Part shown: positions 9,876 to 19,673 of the stretch, piece after piece
Layout of the letters: every line of letters begins with the position of its first letter
Numbering within the stretch: position 1 is the stretch's first letter
Source: Gallaecimonas pentaromativorans
GTDB taxonomy: Bacteria; Pseudomonadota; Gammaproteobacteria; Enterobacterales; Gallaecimonadaceae
Length of the DNA: 64,000 nt
Direction of reading: 5' to 3'
Assembly: GCF_003751625.1 (NCBI RefSeq)
Contig: NZ_RJUL01000007.1
Coordinates: 62,001 to 126,000 of the forward strand
Notes under the pieces: generated by a model
What the model was told of the DNA's origin: nothing
What the model saw: the letters and a program-made list of their open reading frames with translations, nothing else
Databases searched by the model: none
Made by a program: the position numbers and the translations under genes

Positions 9876-10851
9876 ACGCCTTGGCCTGTGGCTGATGGCC
9901 GCCGTGCTCAGCAGCTCGGCCCTGGCCGACGATTGGTCTCGCTACAAAGACAGTTACATCAGCAGTGAAGGCCGGGTAATAGACACCGGCAACGGCGACA
10001 TCAGCCATTCGGAAGGGCAAGGCTACGGCATGTTGCTGGCCCAGCAATACGGCGATAAAGCCACCTTCGAGCAGCTGTGGCGCTGGACCCGCAAAAACCT
10101 TGGCCGCCACGATCTGCCGCTTTTTGCCTGGCGCTACGACCCCAACAGCAAGCCCATGGTTGCCGACACCAATGACGCCTCCGACGGCGATTTGCTCATC
10201 GCCTGGGCGCTGCTTCGCGCAGGCAATGTCTGGCAAAACAGCAACTACCTCAACGCCTCGCGGCGGATCCGCATGGCGGTGCTGGACCACCTCACCCTGA
10301 GTTACGCCGGCCACCGGCTGCTGCTGCCGGGCCTCAAGGGCTTTACCGGCGACGGCTACATCGACATCAACCTCTCCTACTGGGTGATGCCGGCTTTCAA
10401 AGCCTTTGCCGAGGCGGATAAAGACCCGCGCTGGCAACAACTGCTGGCAAGCGGCGAAGCGCTGGTGGCAGCAGCACAATTTGGCGATGCCAAACTGCCC
10501 AGCGATTGGCTGCGCCTGACCCAAAGTGGCCAGTTGGCTCCCTCTCCCGACTGGCCGGCCCGGTTTGGCTTTGATGCGGTACGTATCGGCCTTTATTTTC
10601 GCTGGGCAGGGCTTGCACAAAGCGCCAGCCTGGCGGCCATTCGCCACTTCTGGCAACTGGCTGGCAGCAAGGCCCCGGCCTGGTTTGATGTTCAAACCGG
10701 CCAGCAATCGCCTTATGGCGCTTCGGTGGGTTTAAAGGCGGTGATTGCCATTAGCCTGGAGCCCGCACCCGCCTTGCCGCCGCTAGACCCCAAGCAGGAC
10801 TACTACAGCGCCTCGTTGCTGCTGCTCAGTAAGGCCGCCGTTAATCTCTGA
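9868..10851 (+). CDS. bcsZ: BcsZ, periplasmic GH8 endo-1,4-beta-glucanase
   Basis: This 327-residue protein has a signal peptide of about 20 residues (ending SSALA) and the glycoside hydrolase family 8 signatures. The general acid region is SEGQGYGMLLAQQ near residues 50-62, and the ASDGDLLIAWALL segment follows near 105-117 with its Asp. Further on are the YINLSYW-like DINLSYWVMPAF and FGFDAVR motifs. BcsZ cuts stray or tangled cellulose in the periplasm and is needed for orderly export. It closes the operon; its last 11 bp overlap the convergent LysR gene, leaving no room for a terminator between them. Confidence 0.93.
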   Translation: MIKRLGLWLMAAVLSSSALADDWSRYKDSYISSEGRVIDTGNGDISHSEGQGYGMLLAQQYGDKATFEQLWRWTRKNLGRHDLPLFAWRYDPNSKPMVADTNDASDGDLLIAWALLRAGNVWQNSNYLNASRRIRMAVLDHLTLSYAGHRLLLPGLKGFTGDGYIDINLSYWVMPAFKAFAEADKDPRWQQLLASGEALVAAAQFGDAKLPSDWLRLTQSGQLAPSPDWPARFGFDAVRIGLYFRWAGLAQSASLAAIRHFWQLAGSKAPAWFDVQTGQQSPYGASVGLKAVIAISLEPAPALPPLDPKQDYYSASLLLLSKAAVNL

Positions 10852-11746
10852 CCGCCAGAATTTGCTCGCGCAGCCAACACAGCCCCGGCTCCTTGGCAAA
10901 GCGCGGGTGCCAGGCTTGCACCAGGGTAAAGTGCAGGGCTTTTTCTGGCAGTTCGGCAGCAAAGAGCCCAAATTGCCGGGCATAGAGGTCGGCCACCGCC
11001 GTGGGTAGCACCACGCACAAAGCCGTGCTGGCCAGCATGCCGGGAATGGCCTGAAAATCCGGCACTTGCAGCCGCACTCGCCGCTTAACCCCAAAGCCTT
11101 GTAGCCAGTTGTCCAGCAGCAGCTGGCTGTGGCCCCAGTCTGAGGGGTAGATGTATTCCAGCTCTCCCAGCAGCGCCGGCGTTAACGGCAAAGCCAGTGG
11201 CCGCCCGGCCAGCAGGCTCACCGATTCGGTTACCAGCCGCTGCTGTTGCAGCCTTGGCGACAGGTGCGCCGGTTCGGTAAAGCCCACCACCAAGTCCAGC
11301 TCTCCTTGTTCAAGCTCCCGTTCGTGGTCGGAAGGGCCCAGCACCGTCAGCCTAAGGCTGATGCCTGGGGCGGCGCTCATCACCCGCTGCATCAGGCGCG
11401 GCAGCAGCACCATGTCAAAGTAACTGCCTACCGCCAGGGTAAAGCGGCGCTGGCTGCTGGCGCTGTCAAAACGGGGCGGCTGGCTGAGGGCATCGTCGAT
11501 GGTGGCCAGGGCTTGGGCAAAGGCCGGCGCCAGGGCCAGAGCCCTGGGGGTGGGCTGCATGCCGCTTTTACCCGGCACCAGCAGTGGGTCGCCCAGTTGC
11601 TCGCGGCAACGGGCCAACGCGTGGGAGACAGTGGACTGGGACAGGTGCAACTGCCTGGCGGCCTGAGACACCGAGCGGGTGTTCATCAGGGCGTCGAAGA
11701 TCTTCAACAGGTTAAGGTCCAGCCGCTGCATATCGATATTCGCCAT
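10841..11746 (-). CDS. LysR-family transcriptional regulator
   Basis: This 301-residue protein has an N-terminal winged HTH at about residues 8-66 (LNLLKIFDALM, SVSQAARQLHLSQSTVSHALARCREQLGDPLLV) and a C-terminal periplasmic-binding-like effector domain. The HTH wording resembles the NodD/LeuO-like LysR branch. It converges on bcsZ with an 11-bp overlap and is divergent from the EamA transporter, 76 bp apart. LysR proteins commonly control a divergent neighbour, so the transporter at 11823 is the likely target. Nothing ties it to cellulose synthesis other than position. Confidence 0.88.
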   Translation of the reverse strand: MANIDMQRLDLNLLKIFDALMNTRSVSQAARQLHLSQSTVSHALARCREQLGDPLLVPGKSGMQPTPRALALAPAFAQALATIDDALSQPPRFDSASSQRRFTLAVGSYFDMVLLPRLMQRVMSAAPGISLRLTVLGPSDHERELEQGELDLVVGFTEPAHLSPRLQQQRLVTESVSLLAGRPLALPLTPALLGELEYIYPSDWGHSQLLLDNWLQGFGVKRRVRLQVPDFQAIPGMLASTALCVVLPTAVADLYARQFGLFAAELPEKALHFTLVQAWHPRFAKEPGLCWLREQILAVRD

Positions 11747-11822
11747 GGGTTAATGAAGACAATTCATTTTAACCATGATGGCCAGCTCACTACACTGCCA
11801 GGCGTTTTCAGGAAGCGTATCC

Positions 11823-12692
11823 GTGTTGAAAAATTATCTTTTCCTGTGGGGAGTCGGCCTTATCTGGGGCTCCCAATTTTTATTCCAGCAAAAAGCGGTA
11901 GCAACCCTGCCTCCGGTATGGGTTGGCGCCGGGCGCGCCTTGGTGGGGGCTTTGACCCTGCTCCTGGTCTGCCGTTTTTTGCATCTCAAAAGCCGCCAGC
12001 GCCAGTGGGGGAAATACCACCTTATCGGCTTGCTGGAAGCGACCCTGCCCTTTGTGGCCGTGGCCTGGGGCCAGCAATATCTGGACACCGCCGTGGCCGC
12101 CATTCTGATGGGCACCATTCCGTTTTTTGCGGTGCTGCTCAGCCCGCTGCTGGTCAAGGGTGCCCGCATTACCCTGGCCGGGTTGCTGTCGGTGCTGGTG
12201 GGCTTTGCCGGGTTGCTGGTGTTGTTCTCACCGCAGCTTGGCCAGGGCGTAAATGCCGGCCTGTGGGGAGCGCTGGCCATCATCGGCGCCTCGGCCTGCT
12301 TTGCGGTGGCGCTGCTGCTGCTAAAAAGGCTGGATAACGAGCCGCCGCTGATTGTGGCCCGCAACGTGCTAATTGCCGCCAGCAATCAGCTGCTGGTAAT
12401 GGCCCTGTTGAGCGCACCCCTTGGCAGCTTCCAGGCCACACCCGAGGCCCTGGGCTCGGTGGCTTACTTGGGAGTAATGTGCGCCGGTATCGTCTACCTG
12501 CTGTATATGATCCTTATTCAAAAGGCCGGGCCGGTGTTTGCATCGCTCTCCAACTACCTGGTGCCGCTGGTGGGGGTTGTGCTTGCCGCCACCCTTAATC
12601 ACGAGCAGTTGGCAGGGACCACCTGGGTGGCGCTGATGGTTATCCTCGGCGCCGTTGCCATCAACCAGTTGGGTAGCAAAAAGGCCGCGTGA
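11823..12692 (+). CDS. EamA-family (DMT) inner-membrane transporter
   Basis: This is a ten-helix drug/metabolite transporter made of two EamA repeats, about 289 residues from the GTG at 11823. That start is chosen because an AGGAAG ribosome site lies at 11810-11815 and the protein then begins directly with the first helix (LKNYLFLWGVGLIWGSQF). An upstream ATG at 11775 would add a non-membrane leader with no ribosome site. The ending VILGAVAINQLGSKKAA is typical. The substrate cannot be told from sequence; relatives export amino acids, metabolites or toxic compounds. The gene is divergent from the LysR at 10841 and ends in a strong terminator. Confidence 0.85.
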   Translation: MLKNYLFLWGVGLIWGSQFLFQQKAVATLPPVWVGAGRALVGALTLLLVCRFLHLKSRQRQWGKYHLIGLLEATLPFVAVAWGQQYLDTAVAAILMGTIPFFAVLLSPLLVKGARITLAGLLSVLVGFAGLLVLFSPQLGQGVNAGLWGALAIIGASACFAVALLLLKRLDNEPPLIVARNVLIAASNQLLVMALLSAPLGSFQATPEALGSVAYLGVMCAGIVYLLYMILIQKAGPVFASLSNYLVPLVGVVLAATLNHEQLAGTTWVALMVILGAVAINQLGSKKAA

Positions 12693-12706
12693 TGCGGCCT
12701 TTTTTC
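12679..12706 (+). terminator. Rho-independent terminator after EamA gene
   Basis: A GC-rich stem AAGGCCGC/GCGGCCTT with a 5-base loop is flanked by an A run and followed by six Ts. It overlaps the last codons of the transporter and touches the stop of the convergent gene, so it may serve both. Confidence 0.85.
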
Positions 12707-13052
12707 ATTCTTTGGGCAGCGCCGCTGGCGCCTTTCTCAGCGTCACCCTGGCGCAGATAATGGCCACCACCATCACCCCTAGGTTGGCAAAGATAAAGTG
12801 CGGGTCCTGGGCGTAACCGGTAAGCGCCGCCCCCAACTGCGACAGCTGTGACAAGCTCACCACCGCCATGATGGCCACCATCAACCGGGTAATGTGCTTA
12901 CCCAAGCGAAACAGCACCAGTGCCAGCAGCACCAATGCCGAGGTGAACAGGGCCGGGGCCGGTACGCCACCTACCAGGTAGCGGCCCAGGATAAAAAGCC
13001 CGTCAAGGCAGCACAGCAGGTAATAAGTGCGGCTTAGTGTCATTGTCGCCAT
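12705..13052 (-). CDS. Small multi-pass membrane protein of unknown function
   Basis: This 115-residue hydrophobic protein has three or four predicted membrane helices (YYLLCCLDGLFILGRYL, ALFTSALVLLALVLF, LMVAIMAVVSLSQLS, FANLGVMVVAIICARV). I do not recognise a family. The ATG at 13052 is used; an ATG at 13043 has a slightly better-spaced GGGA upstream. The gene is convergent with the EamA transporter and shares its terminator. The 170 bp upstream to position 13230 contain no gene. Confidence 0.6.
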   Translation of the reverse strand: MATMTLSRTYYLLCCLDGLFILGRYLVGGVPAPALFTSALVLLALVLFRLGKHITRLMVAIMAVVSLSQLSQLGAALTGYAQDPHFIFANLGVMVVAIICARVTLRKAPAALPKE

Positions 13053-13230
13053 TCCCAAAAGCGGTCTTGTTTTTGTAATGGCTGCGGCCGGGGATTGCGA
13101 GCCGCAACCTCAAAAATTGTTATCTCTATCAAGACCTAACGCCAAAAAATCGGGTTTGGCGGCGCCCATCTTCAATTTGGCGGAGTTTTAGCGCGGCAAA
13201 TGTAAAACACCGCCGCAGCGGTGTTTAGTC

Positions 13231-14013
13231 TCAAGCCAGTTCTTCCAGCAGCTCCAGGCAAGCTTGCGCCACCTGAGCAGGAGCCTCGATAGGGGACAAG
13301 TGCCCCACGTCGGCCAGCACACGAAACCCTGCCCCTGGTAAAATGGCGCCAAAGAGTGGCTCAAGTACTTGTCGGCGCTCTACTTCGTCCTTATCACCAA
13401 CTAGGATCAGCACCGGCACCGTAACAAGCTCTAACCCTTCCTTGATATCGGCCAAGATCCCTTCGGAGGTCCAGTAAACCTTGGCTGCCATGTCACCTGC
13501 CAGGGTGTCGGTAATAACCTGCTCCCGGTCGGCTTCGCCAAGCGGCTGGTGAGTCAGCACCTTGAGTGCTTGCATGACACCAGCCCGGCTTTGGTACGAG
13601 TCCAACATGCCCTGGCGTACCTCTGCGGGCACGGGTAAACCCTTGGGTGGCGCCGGTGCCACCAGCAACAGCGCAGCCAACGACGCTGGCAGGCGGCCCG
13701 CCACAATTTGCGCCACTTTACCGCCCATGGAGTGTCCCACCAGCACAACGCGCTCTATGCCTAGGGCCTCAATAAGCGCCTGTACATCGTCGGCCATGGC
13801 CTCAAGATCGTAGCGGCCGTCCAGCGCCCGTGACCGGCCCCAGCCTCGTAGATCCATGGCCACACAGCGCACCTTAGGCACCAGTGGAGCCGTGACCTGT
13901 TGCCAGGTTTGAGCACTCCCTCCCCAGTAATGTAAAAAGAGCAGCGCCGTACTTCCTTGGCCTTGGTCGGTAAAATGCAGGGTAGCATTGTTGGTTGTGA
14001 GGTAATGAGCCAT
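13231..14013 (-). CDS. Alpha/beta-hydrolase fold protein
   Basis: This 260-residue hydrolase carries the nucleophile elbow GHSMGG (Ser95), an oxyanion-type FLHYWGG near residues 26-32, an acid in LVGDKDEV near residue 205 and the histidine in DVGHLSP near 233. The closest general group is the 3-oxoadipate enol-lactonase/haloperoxidase-like hydrolases; the substrate is unknown. The ATG at 14013 is preferred over upstream options because AGGAG stands eight bases before it. It is divergent from the LysR at 14113, which likely controls it. Confidence 0.85.
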   Translation of the reverse strand: MAHYLTTNNATLHFTDQGQGSTALLFLHYWGGSAQTWQQVTAPLVPKVRCVAMDLRGWGRSRALDGRYDLEAMADDVQALIEALGIERVVLVGHSMGGKVAQIVAGRLPASLAALLLVAPAPPKGLPVPAEVRQGMLDSYQSRAGVMQALKVLTHQPLGEADREQVITDTLAGDMAAKVYWTSEGILADIKEGLELVTVPVLILVGDKDEVERRQVLEPLFGAILPGAGFRVLADVGHLSPIEAPAQVAQACLELLEELA

Positions 14014-14112
14014 CGTCTTACTCCTTTGTCCAAAACGAGGCCTCATTGTATTCACCAACTTTAAGTTGATAATCTCCCACTCGATTGATGCTCTACATAC
14101 CACAGGTTGATA

Positions 14113-15033
14113 ATGGCCTTAGATACCCTGACCAGCATGACCGTCTTCTGTGACGCCATTGCCCATGGCAGCCTGGCGGCAGCAGCACGCCACAACGGTA
14201 TTTCGGCGGAGATGGCCGGGCGCCATCTATCGGCGCTCGAATCAAGGCTCGGTGTGCGCCTGATAAACCGCTCCACCCGCAAGTTGCACTTGACCGATGC
14301 CGGGCGCTCTTATCTGGAGCGTTGTCGCCATATCCTCGATGAAATGCGCGCAGTAGAGGCCGAGGTCGGCGCTTTGCAGCATCAGCCCAGCGGACAATTG
14401 CGGATCGCCGCCCCTCTGGCCTTTACTACCTCGGTACTGGCGCCGGCGGTCAACGAGTTTATGAACCGCTACCCGCAAATCACTCTCCGTTTTGAGCTAT
14501 CCGAAAGGGAAGTCGACCTGTTGGCAGGCGGTTTTGATGTGGCTTTGCGGCTGGGAGAGCTGCCCGACTCCGGGCTGGTTGCCCACCCCCTTGGCCGCTT
14601 TGCCTTGTTGCTGGTTGCCAGCCCGGCGTATCTGGCCACGCAGCCCATCACTAACCCCGAGCAGCTCGGCAGCAGCGAAGCCCTGCTTTACAGCCGCACC
14701 TCTAGTCCGCAGCAACTGGCGTTGAGCCGGGGCAACGAGCGCCAAACCGTCGCCCTGCATGGGCAACTCACCGCATCGGATATCGGCTTTTTGGTCGAAA
14801 TGGCCCTGCTCGGCAAAGGGGTACTATTGGCGCCTTCCTTTGTGGTCGCCCCTCACCTTGCCAACGGCAGGCTGCGGCAGGTGTTGCCTGAATGGTCGGC
14901 AAGACAATTACCCTTTCATGCCCTGGTTCCCCATCGAGCCTTGTTACCCTCGACGGTGCGCGCCTTTATCGATTTTCTCAAAGCCTGGTTGGCCGGTCAG
15001 GACGAAATTGTCGCCCCGAACACTTTGCTTTAA
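14113..15033 (+). CDS. LysR-family transcriptional regulator
   Basis: This 306-residue LysR protein starts at the ATG (MALDTLTSMTVFCDAIAHG) and has a winged HTH at about residues 4-62 and a substrate-binding domain. The HTH turn reads AAARHNGISAEMAGRHLSALE, less canonical than most, while INRSTRKLHLTDAG is the usual wing and linker of the CrgA/YhaJ-like subgroup. It is divergent from the alpha/beta hydrolase, with about 100 bp between the two starts. A LysE-type exporter follows 29 bp downstream and may be cotranscribed or separately started. Confidence 0.87.
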   Translation: MALDTLTSMTVFCDAIAHGSLAAAARHNGISAEMAGRHLSALESRLGVRLINRSTRKLHLTDAGRSYLERCRHILDEMRAVEAEVGALQHQPSGQLRIAAPLAFTTSVLAPAVNEFMNRYPQITLRFELSEREVDLLAGGFDVALRLGELPDSGLVAHPLGRFALLLVASPAYLATQPITNPEQLGSSEALLYSRTSSPQQLALSRGNERQTVALHGQLTASDIGFLVEMALLGKGVLLAPSFVVAPHLANGRLRQVLPEWSARQLPFHALVPHRALLPSTVRAFIDFLKAWLAGQDEIVAPNTLL

Positions 15034-15062
15034 AGTGCCCGGATTCACACAGGAGCGCCGTT

Positions 15063-15680
15063 TTGTCACCCAATTTGCTGCTGGCCTTTTTGCCTACCTT
15101 CTTTTTCGTATCCATTACCCCTGGCATGTGCATGACCTTGTCCATGACCCTGGGGATGACCATCGGCGTGCGCCGCACCTTGTGGATGATGGCGGGGGAA
15201 TTGATAGGGGTGGCGCTGGTGGCCATTGCTGCCGCCGTGGGCGTGGCGGCGGTGATGCTGCATTATCCGCTGTTGTTCAAGGTGGTGAAGTACGCCGGCG
15301 GCGCCTACCTCCTCTACCTTGGGGTGCAAATGTGGCGGGCCAAAGGCAAGCTCGCCATGACCCTCGATGGCAATAAGCCGGCCGCTTCCCGCCGCCAACT
15401 GGCCAGCCAGGGCTTTGTTACCGCCATCGCCAACCCCAAGGGCTGGGCCTTTATGATCTCCCTGCTGCCGCCCTTTATCGATGCCTCCCGCGCCCTCGGC
15501 GGCCAGCTCACCATGCTGGTGGGCATCATCCTCTGCACCGAGTTCAGCTGCCTGATGCTCTACGCCGCCGGCGGCAAAAGCCTGGGCCGGGTATTGGGCC
15601 GTGGCAACAACCTGATGCTGCTCAACCGCATCGCCGGCACCCTGATGATGGGGGTGGGGCTGTGGCTGGCACTGGGATAA
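15063..15680 (+). CDS. LysE/RhtB-family amino-acid exporter
   Basis: This 205-residue inner-membrane exporter has about six helices. The TTG at 15063 is taken as start because AGGAG lies at 15051-15055 and the protein then opens with the family's first helix (LLLAFLPTFFFVSITPGMCM). The signatures VKYAGGAYLLYLGVQMWR and a NPKGWAF motif near the middle are typical of the LysE/RhtB family, which exports amino acids such as lysine, threonine or homoserine lactone. The individual substrate is not predictable. A terminator follows directly. Confidence 0.85.
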   Translation: MSPNLLLAFLPTFFFVSITPGMCMTLSMTLGMTIGVRRTLWMMAGELIGVALVAIAAAVGVAAVMLHYPLLFKVVKYAGGAYLLYLGVQMWRAKGKLAMTLDGNKPAASRRQLASQGFVTAIANPKGWAFMISLLPPFIDASRALGGQLTMLVGIILCTEFSCLMLYAAGGKSLGRVLGRGNNLMLLNRIAGTLMMGVGLWLALG

Positions 15681-15706
15681 AAAAGGCCGCTGATGCGGCC
15701 TTTTTT
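15681..15706 (+). terminator. Rho-independent terminator after LysE-type gene
   Basis: An A-rich run, a GGCCGC/GCGGCC stem with a short TGAT loop, and six Ts lie immediately after the stop codon. Confidence 0.85.
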
Positions 15707-15731
15707 AAATCACGCGCGCTCACGCAAAAAG

Positions 15732-15950
15732 CTAGAAGTGATCCGCCGCCCCCAGCCGCTGCAGGCAGGCCACCAGCTCTGCCTCGCTGATATTGATGTA
15801 CTCCACCACTCGGCCATAAAGCATGGCGGTAGGCACATTGCGCCCGCCCCGCTCCTTTTGGGTTTCGCTCAGGACATATAAAACAATGCGCTCCAGCCGG
15901 GTCAGGCCGTCGCGCACATCGGGCAGGGGGTCAAACTGGTCTTCAAGCAC
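15732..15950 (-). CDS. Small acidic helical protein, unknown function
   Basis: This 72-residue protein starts with GTG at 15950, with a GAGG eight bases upstream. It is helical and acidic, with the pattern LTRLERIVLYVLSETQKERGGRNVPTAM and a C-terminal helix VACLQRLGAADHF. The arrangement could be a small winged-helix or helical-bundle fold, but I do not recognise a family. It lies downstream of hutI on the same strand with a 37-bp gap (hutI ends at 15988), yet its reading direction runs away from hutI, so it could be a tail gene of the hutI transcript. Confidence 0.55.
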   Translation of the reverse strand: MLEDQFDPLPDVRDGLTRLERIVLYVLSETQKERGGRNVPTAMLYGRVVEYINISEAELVACLQRLGAADHF

Positions 15951-15987
15951 CGCTGTTACCTCACCTAGGCAGGGGTCTCGACCAATA

Positions 15988-17211
15988 CTAACGCCTTATC
16001 CCACTCACTTCACGGCCGCCAATCCATACCTGGCGCAGGGGCCGCACGCCGAACTGGTAGCAAAGCTCGGCCGGTTCGCTGATATCCCAAAGGGCGAGGT
16101 CGGCCAGTTTCCCCACCTTGATGCTGCCGGTTTCCTCCGCCAGGCCCAGGGCTTTGGCGCCGTTTAAAGTGGCGCCTTTGAGGGCCTCGCTGGGAGTGAG
16201 ACGAAACAGGGTGCAGCTCATATTGAGCATCAAGAGCATGGAGCTAAGGGGCGAGGTGCCGGGGTTGATGTCGGTGGCGATGGCCATGGGCACCTGGTAT
16301 TGGCGCAATAAATCGATGGGTGGCAGCTGGGTTTCCCGTAAAAAGTAGAAGGCGCCGGGCAGCAGCACGGCCACGGTGCCGCTGTCTTTGATGGCCTTGA
16401 CACCCGCTTCGTCCAGGTATTCGAGGTGGTCAACAGACAACGCCTTAAAGCCCGCCGCCAGTGCCGAGCCGCCGAGGTTGGAGAGCTGCTCGGCGTGCAG
16501 TTTTACCGGCAAGCCTTGGGCCTTGGCGGCCTCGAACACCTGGCGGGTTTGCGCTTTTGAGAACCCCACCCCTTCACAAAAGGCGTCTACGGCGTCGGCC
16601 AGGCCTTCCTCGGCAATGGCGGGCAGCATTTGCTCGCACACCACGCGGATATAACCGTCTGGGTCGTCTTTAAATTCTGCTGGCAGGGCGTGGGCCCCTA
16701 AAAAGGTGGTTTGGATGCGCTGGGGCATCTGCTCGCCAAGCAAACGGGCGATGCGCAGGCATTTTTGCTCGGTCTCGAGGTTAAGGCCGTACCCGGATTT
16801 GATTTCAACGGTGGTCACCCCTTCGTCCAGCAGGGCCCGCAGCCGTGCCCTGGCACTGTGGTAGAGGCTTTCTTCGCTCGCTTCGCGGGTGGCGCGCACC
16901 GTACTCATGATCCCGCCGCCTGCCTGCGCTATCTCTTGATAGCTAGCCCCTTCCAGGCGCAGGGCAAATTCGCGGGCCCGGCTGCCGCCGTAAACCAGGT
17001 GGGTGTGGCAGTCGATAAACCCCGGCAGCAACCAGCCACCGGCGCCGTCAATCACCGGCAGCAGCGGGTCAAGGGCAGGTAGATCGGCCTTTTTGCCCAG
17101 CCAGACAATGCGCTCACCCTGCACGGCCAAGGCGGCGTCGCGTATCTCCCCTGCCTCGTCCATGGTGGCGATATTCACATTTACCACCAGCCAATCCCAG
17201 TCTGCCGACAT
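15988..17211 (-). CDS. hutI: Imidazolonepropionase (HutI)
   Basis: HutI opens the imidazolone ring of 4-imidazolone-5-propionate to give N-formimino-L-glutamate, the third step of histidine breakdown, in the cytoplasm. The 407-residue amidohydrolase has the metal motif DCHTH (His69, His71), then ARKLHAEQ-type [22 protein letters not shown] and [10 protein letters not shown] with the final aspartate. The start at 17211 has a GGAGG five bases upstream. It is divergent from hutC over a shared operator, so it is expected to be repressed by HutC and induced by urocanate. Confidence 0.96.
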   Translation of the reverse strand: MSADWDWLVVNVNIATMDEAGEIRDAALAVQGERIVWLGKKADLPALDPLLPVIDGAGGWLLPGFIDCHTHLVYGGSRAREFALRLEGASYQEIAQAGGGIMSTVRATREASEESLYHSARARLRALLDEGVTTVEIKSGYGLNLETEQKCLRIARLLGEQMPQRIQTTFLGAHALPAEFKDDPDGYIRVVCEQMLPAIAEEGLADAVDAFCEGVGFSKAQTRQVFEAAKAQGLPVKLHAEQLSNLGGSALAAGFKALSVDHLEYLDEAGVKAIKDSGTVAVLLPGAFYFLRETQLPPIDLLRQYQVPMAIATDINPGTSPLSSMLLMLNMSCTLFRLTPSEALKGATLNGAKALGLAEETGSIKVGKLADLALWDISEPAELCYQFGVRPLRQVWIGGREVSGIRR

Positions 17212-17224
17212 CTTGCCTCCACAA

Positions 17225-17238
17225 CTTGTATATACAAC
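17225..17238. promoter_or_regulatory. HutC operator (palindrome)
   Basis: The perfect palindrome TTGTATATACAA (17226-17237) sits in the 72 bp between the hutI and hutC starts. It matches the known HutC-type GntR operator core of a TGTATA half-site and its inverse. The position, overlapping both divergent promoters, explains joint repression of hutI and autoregulation of hutC-hutU-hutH. Confidence 0.85.
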
Positions 17239-17283
17239 CTGACTGTGCCACATTGACGCGAGCGTCAACAAGCCTTTTTGAGC

Positions 17284-17991
17284 ATGAGCAAGTTTGTACC
17301 CATAAGACAATGGCTGCTAGACAGCATCGACACCGGCGCGCTGTGCCCCGGCGATGCGGTGCCGTCTGAGAACCAACTGGCCGAGCGCTTTGGCGTGTCG
17401 CGAATGACCGCCCGCCGGGCCCTAACCGAGCTGGTAGACAGCGGCGTGCTGGAGCGCCGCCAGGGCCAGGGCACCTTTGTGGCCGAACTCAAGGCCCAGA
17501 GCGCGTTGCTGTCCATTCGCAGTATCGCCATCGAGATAGCCGAGCGCGGCCACCAGCACCAGGCCCGGGTACTTAGCCTCAAGGTGCTGAGCTGCCCGGC
17601 CGATCTGGCCAAGTTGCTGGGCATTGCCACCGGCGCCGAGGTGGGTTTTTCGCGCATTCTGCATTTTGAGAACAGCGCCCCGGTGCAGCTTGAAGAGCGC
17701 TTCGTCAATCTGGCCCTGGCGCCAGACTACCTGGCCCAAGACTTCGCCGCTCACACGCCTCACGACTACCTGAGCGCCGTGGCGCCCATTGCCGCCGCCC
17801 ACCACTGGGTGGAAGCGGTGGCGGCTGACCTCGCCCAAGCCGGGCTGCTGGACGTAGCCGAACACAGCCCGCTTCTAAAACTCACCCGGCTTACCGCCTC
17901 ACGCCAGGGCGCCGTTAGCCTGGCCCGTCTTTACCACCCCAGCCACTACAGGCTGGGGGGACAATTACCAATGACATTGGGGGATTTCTGA
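17284..17991 (+). CDS. hutC: HutC, GntR-family repressor of histidine utilisation
   Basis: This 235-residue protein has an N-terminal winged HTH (about residues 3-70, with [20 protein letters not shown] and a [15 protein letters not shown] wing) and a C-terminal UTRA ligand domain. In this family urocanate binding releases the operator. Start is the ATG at 17284; a TTG six bases earlier is possible. The stop overlaps the hutU ATG by one base (TGATG), so repressor and enzymes are made from one transcript, giving autoregulation through the operator at 17225. Confidence 0.94.
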   Translation: MSKFVPIRQWLLDSIDTGALCPGDAVPSENQLAERFGVSRMTARRALTELVDSGVLERRQGQGTFVAELKAQSALLSIRSIAIEIAERGHQHQARVLSLKVLSCPADLAKLLGIATGAEVGFSRILHFENSAPVQLEERFVNLALAPDYLAQDFAAHTPHDYLSAVAPIAAAHHWVEAVAADLAQAGLLDVAEHSPLLKLTRLTASRQGAVSLARLYHPSHYRLGGQLPMTLGDF

Positions 17992-19673
17992 TGAACCACA
18001 CCGGCACCCGCCTGGACGAAAGCCGCGTTATTCGCGCGCCCCACGGCAGCACCCTTAGCTGCAAAAGCTGGCTGAGCGAGGCCGCCATGCGCATGTTGAT
18101 GAACAACCTCGATCCGGCCGTGGCCGAGCATCCCCAGGCGCTGGTGGTATACGGCGGCATTGGCCGCGCCGCCCGCAACTGGGAGTGCTTCGACAAAATC
18201 GTGGAGGTGCTAAAGCGCCTGGAAGACGACGAAACCTTGCTGGTGCAATCGGGTAAGCCGGTGGGGGTATTTAAAACCCACAGTGACGCGCCGCGGGTGC
18301 TCATCGCCAACTCCAACCTGGTACCCCATTGGGCCAACTGGGAGCACTTTAACGAGCTCGATAAAAAGGGCCTGATGATGTACGGCCAAATGACCGCCGG
18401 CTCCTGGGTCTATATCGGCTCCCAGGGCATAGTGCAGGGCACCTACGAGACCTTTGTGGCGGTGGCCAAGCAGCATTTTGGCGGCAAGGCCGAAGGCCGC
18501 TGGATCCTCACCGGTGGCCTTGGCGGCATGGGCGGCGCCCAGCCCCTGGCGGCCACCATGGCCGGCTTTAGCATGTTGGCGGTGGAATGCGACGAGAGCC
18601 GCATCGATTTTCGCCTCCGTACCCGCTACGTAGATAAAAAGGCCGCCACCCTCGATGAAGCCCTGGGCATCATCGAAGACGCCAACGCCATGGGCCGCGC
18701 CGTGTCGGTGGGCCTGTTGGGTAACGCCGCCGATGTGTTCGCAGAGCTTGTAAAACGCGGCATCACCCCCGATGTGGTCACCGACCAAACCTCAGCCCAT
18801 GACCCCCTAAACGGCTACCTGCCCCAGGGCTGGACTTTGGCAGAGGCCAAAGCCATGCGCGCCAAAGACGAAGCAGCAGTAGTCAAAGCCGCCAAGGCCT
18901 CCATGGCAGTGCAGGTTGAAGCCATGCTGGCCCTGCAAAAAGCTGGCGCGGCAACCCTTGATTACGGCAACAACATCCGCCAGATGGCCTTTGATGTGGG
19001 CGTGCAAAACGCTTTTGACTTCCCCGGTTTTGTACCGGCCTACATTCGCCCGCTGTTCTGCGAGGGCATAGGCCCGTTCCGCTGGGTGGCACTCAGTGGT
19101 GACCCGGAAGACATTTACAAGACCGACGCCAAGGTCAAAGAACTCATTCCCAACGACCCGCACCTGCATAACTGGCTGGACATGGCCCGTGAGCGCATCG
19201 CCTTCCAGGGCCTGCCAGCGCGCATTTGCTGGGTGGGCCTTAAAGACCGGGCGCGGCTGGCCAAAGCCTTTAACGACATGGTTAAAAACGGCGAAGTGAA
19301 AGCCCCCATCGTTATCGGCCGTGACCACCTCGACAGCGGCTCGGTGGCCAGCCCCAACCGCGAAACCGAAGCCATGCAAGACGGCTCCGACGCCGTCTCC
19401 GACTGGCCGCTGCTGAACGCCCTTCTTAACACCGCGGGCGGCGCCACTTGGGTGTCGCTCCACCACGGCGGCGGCGTTGGCATGGGCTTTAGCCAGCACG
19501 CCGGGGTGGTGATAGTGGCCGACGGCAGCGACGCCGCCGAAAAACGCCTGGGCCGGGTGCTGTGGAACGACCCGGGCACCGGCGTGATGCGCCACGCGGA
19601 TGCCGGTTACGACACTGCCCAAGACTGCGCCCGCGAGCAGGGCCTGGACCTGCCCATGCTGGAGAACAAATGA
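17991..19673 (+). CDS. hutU: Urocanate hydratase (HutU)
   Basis: This 560-residue enzyme is full length for urocanase. It adds water to urocanate with bound NAD+ to form 4-imidazolone-5-propionate. Characteristic stretches are [40 protein letters not shown] and [14 protein letters not shown], the glycine-rich NAD loop. The family active-site region [12 protein letters not shown] and the late [19 protein letters not shown] follow. It is coupled to hutC upstream and overlaps hutH downstream by four bases. Confidence 0.97.
   Translation: MNHTGTRLDESRVIRAPHGSTLSCKSWLSEAAMRMLMNNLDPAVAEHPQALVVYGGIGRAARNWECFDKIVEVLKRLEDDETLLVQSGKPVGVFKTHSDAPRVLIANSNLVPHWANWEHFNELDKKGLMMYGQMTAGSWVYIGSQGIVQGTYETFVAVAKQHFGGKAEGRWILTGGLGGMGGAQPLAATMAGFSMLAVECDESRIDFRLRTRYVDKKAATLDEALGIIEDANAMGRAVSVGLLGNAADVFAELVKRGITPDVVTDQTSAHDPLNGYLPQGWTLAEAKAMRAKDEAAVVKAAKASMAVQVEAMLALQKAGAATLDYGNNIRQMAFDVGVQNAFDFPGFVPAYIRPLFCEGIGPFRWVALSGDPEDIYKTDAKVKELIPNDPHLHNWLDMARERIAFQGLPARICWVGLKDRARLAKAFNDMVKNGEVKAPIVIGRDHLDSGSVASPNRETEAMQDGSDAVSDWPLLNALLNTAGGATWVSLHHGGGVGMGFSQHAGVVIVADGSDAAEKRLGRVLWNDPGTGVMRHADAGYDTAQDCAREQGLDLPMLENK

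Noticed and set aside
10841-11746. LysR gene as regulator of the cellulose operon
   Set aside because: It converges on bcsZ and is divergent from the EamA transporter; no shared promoter with bcs.
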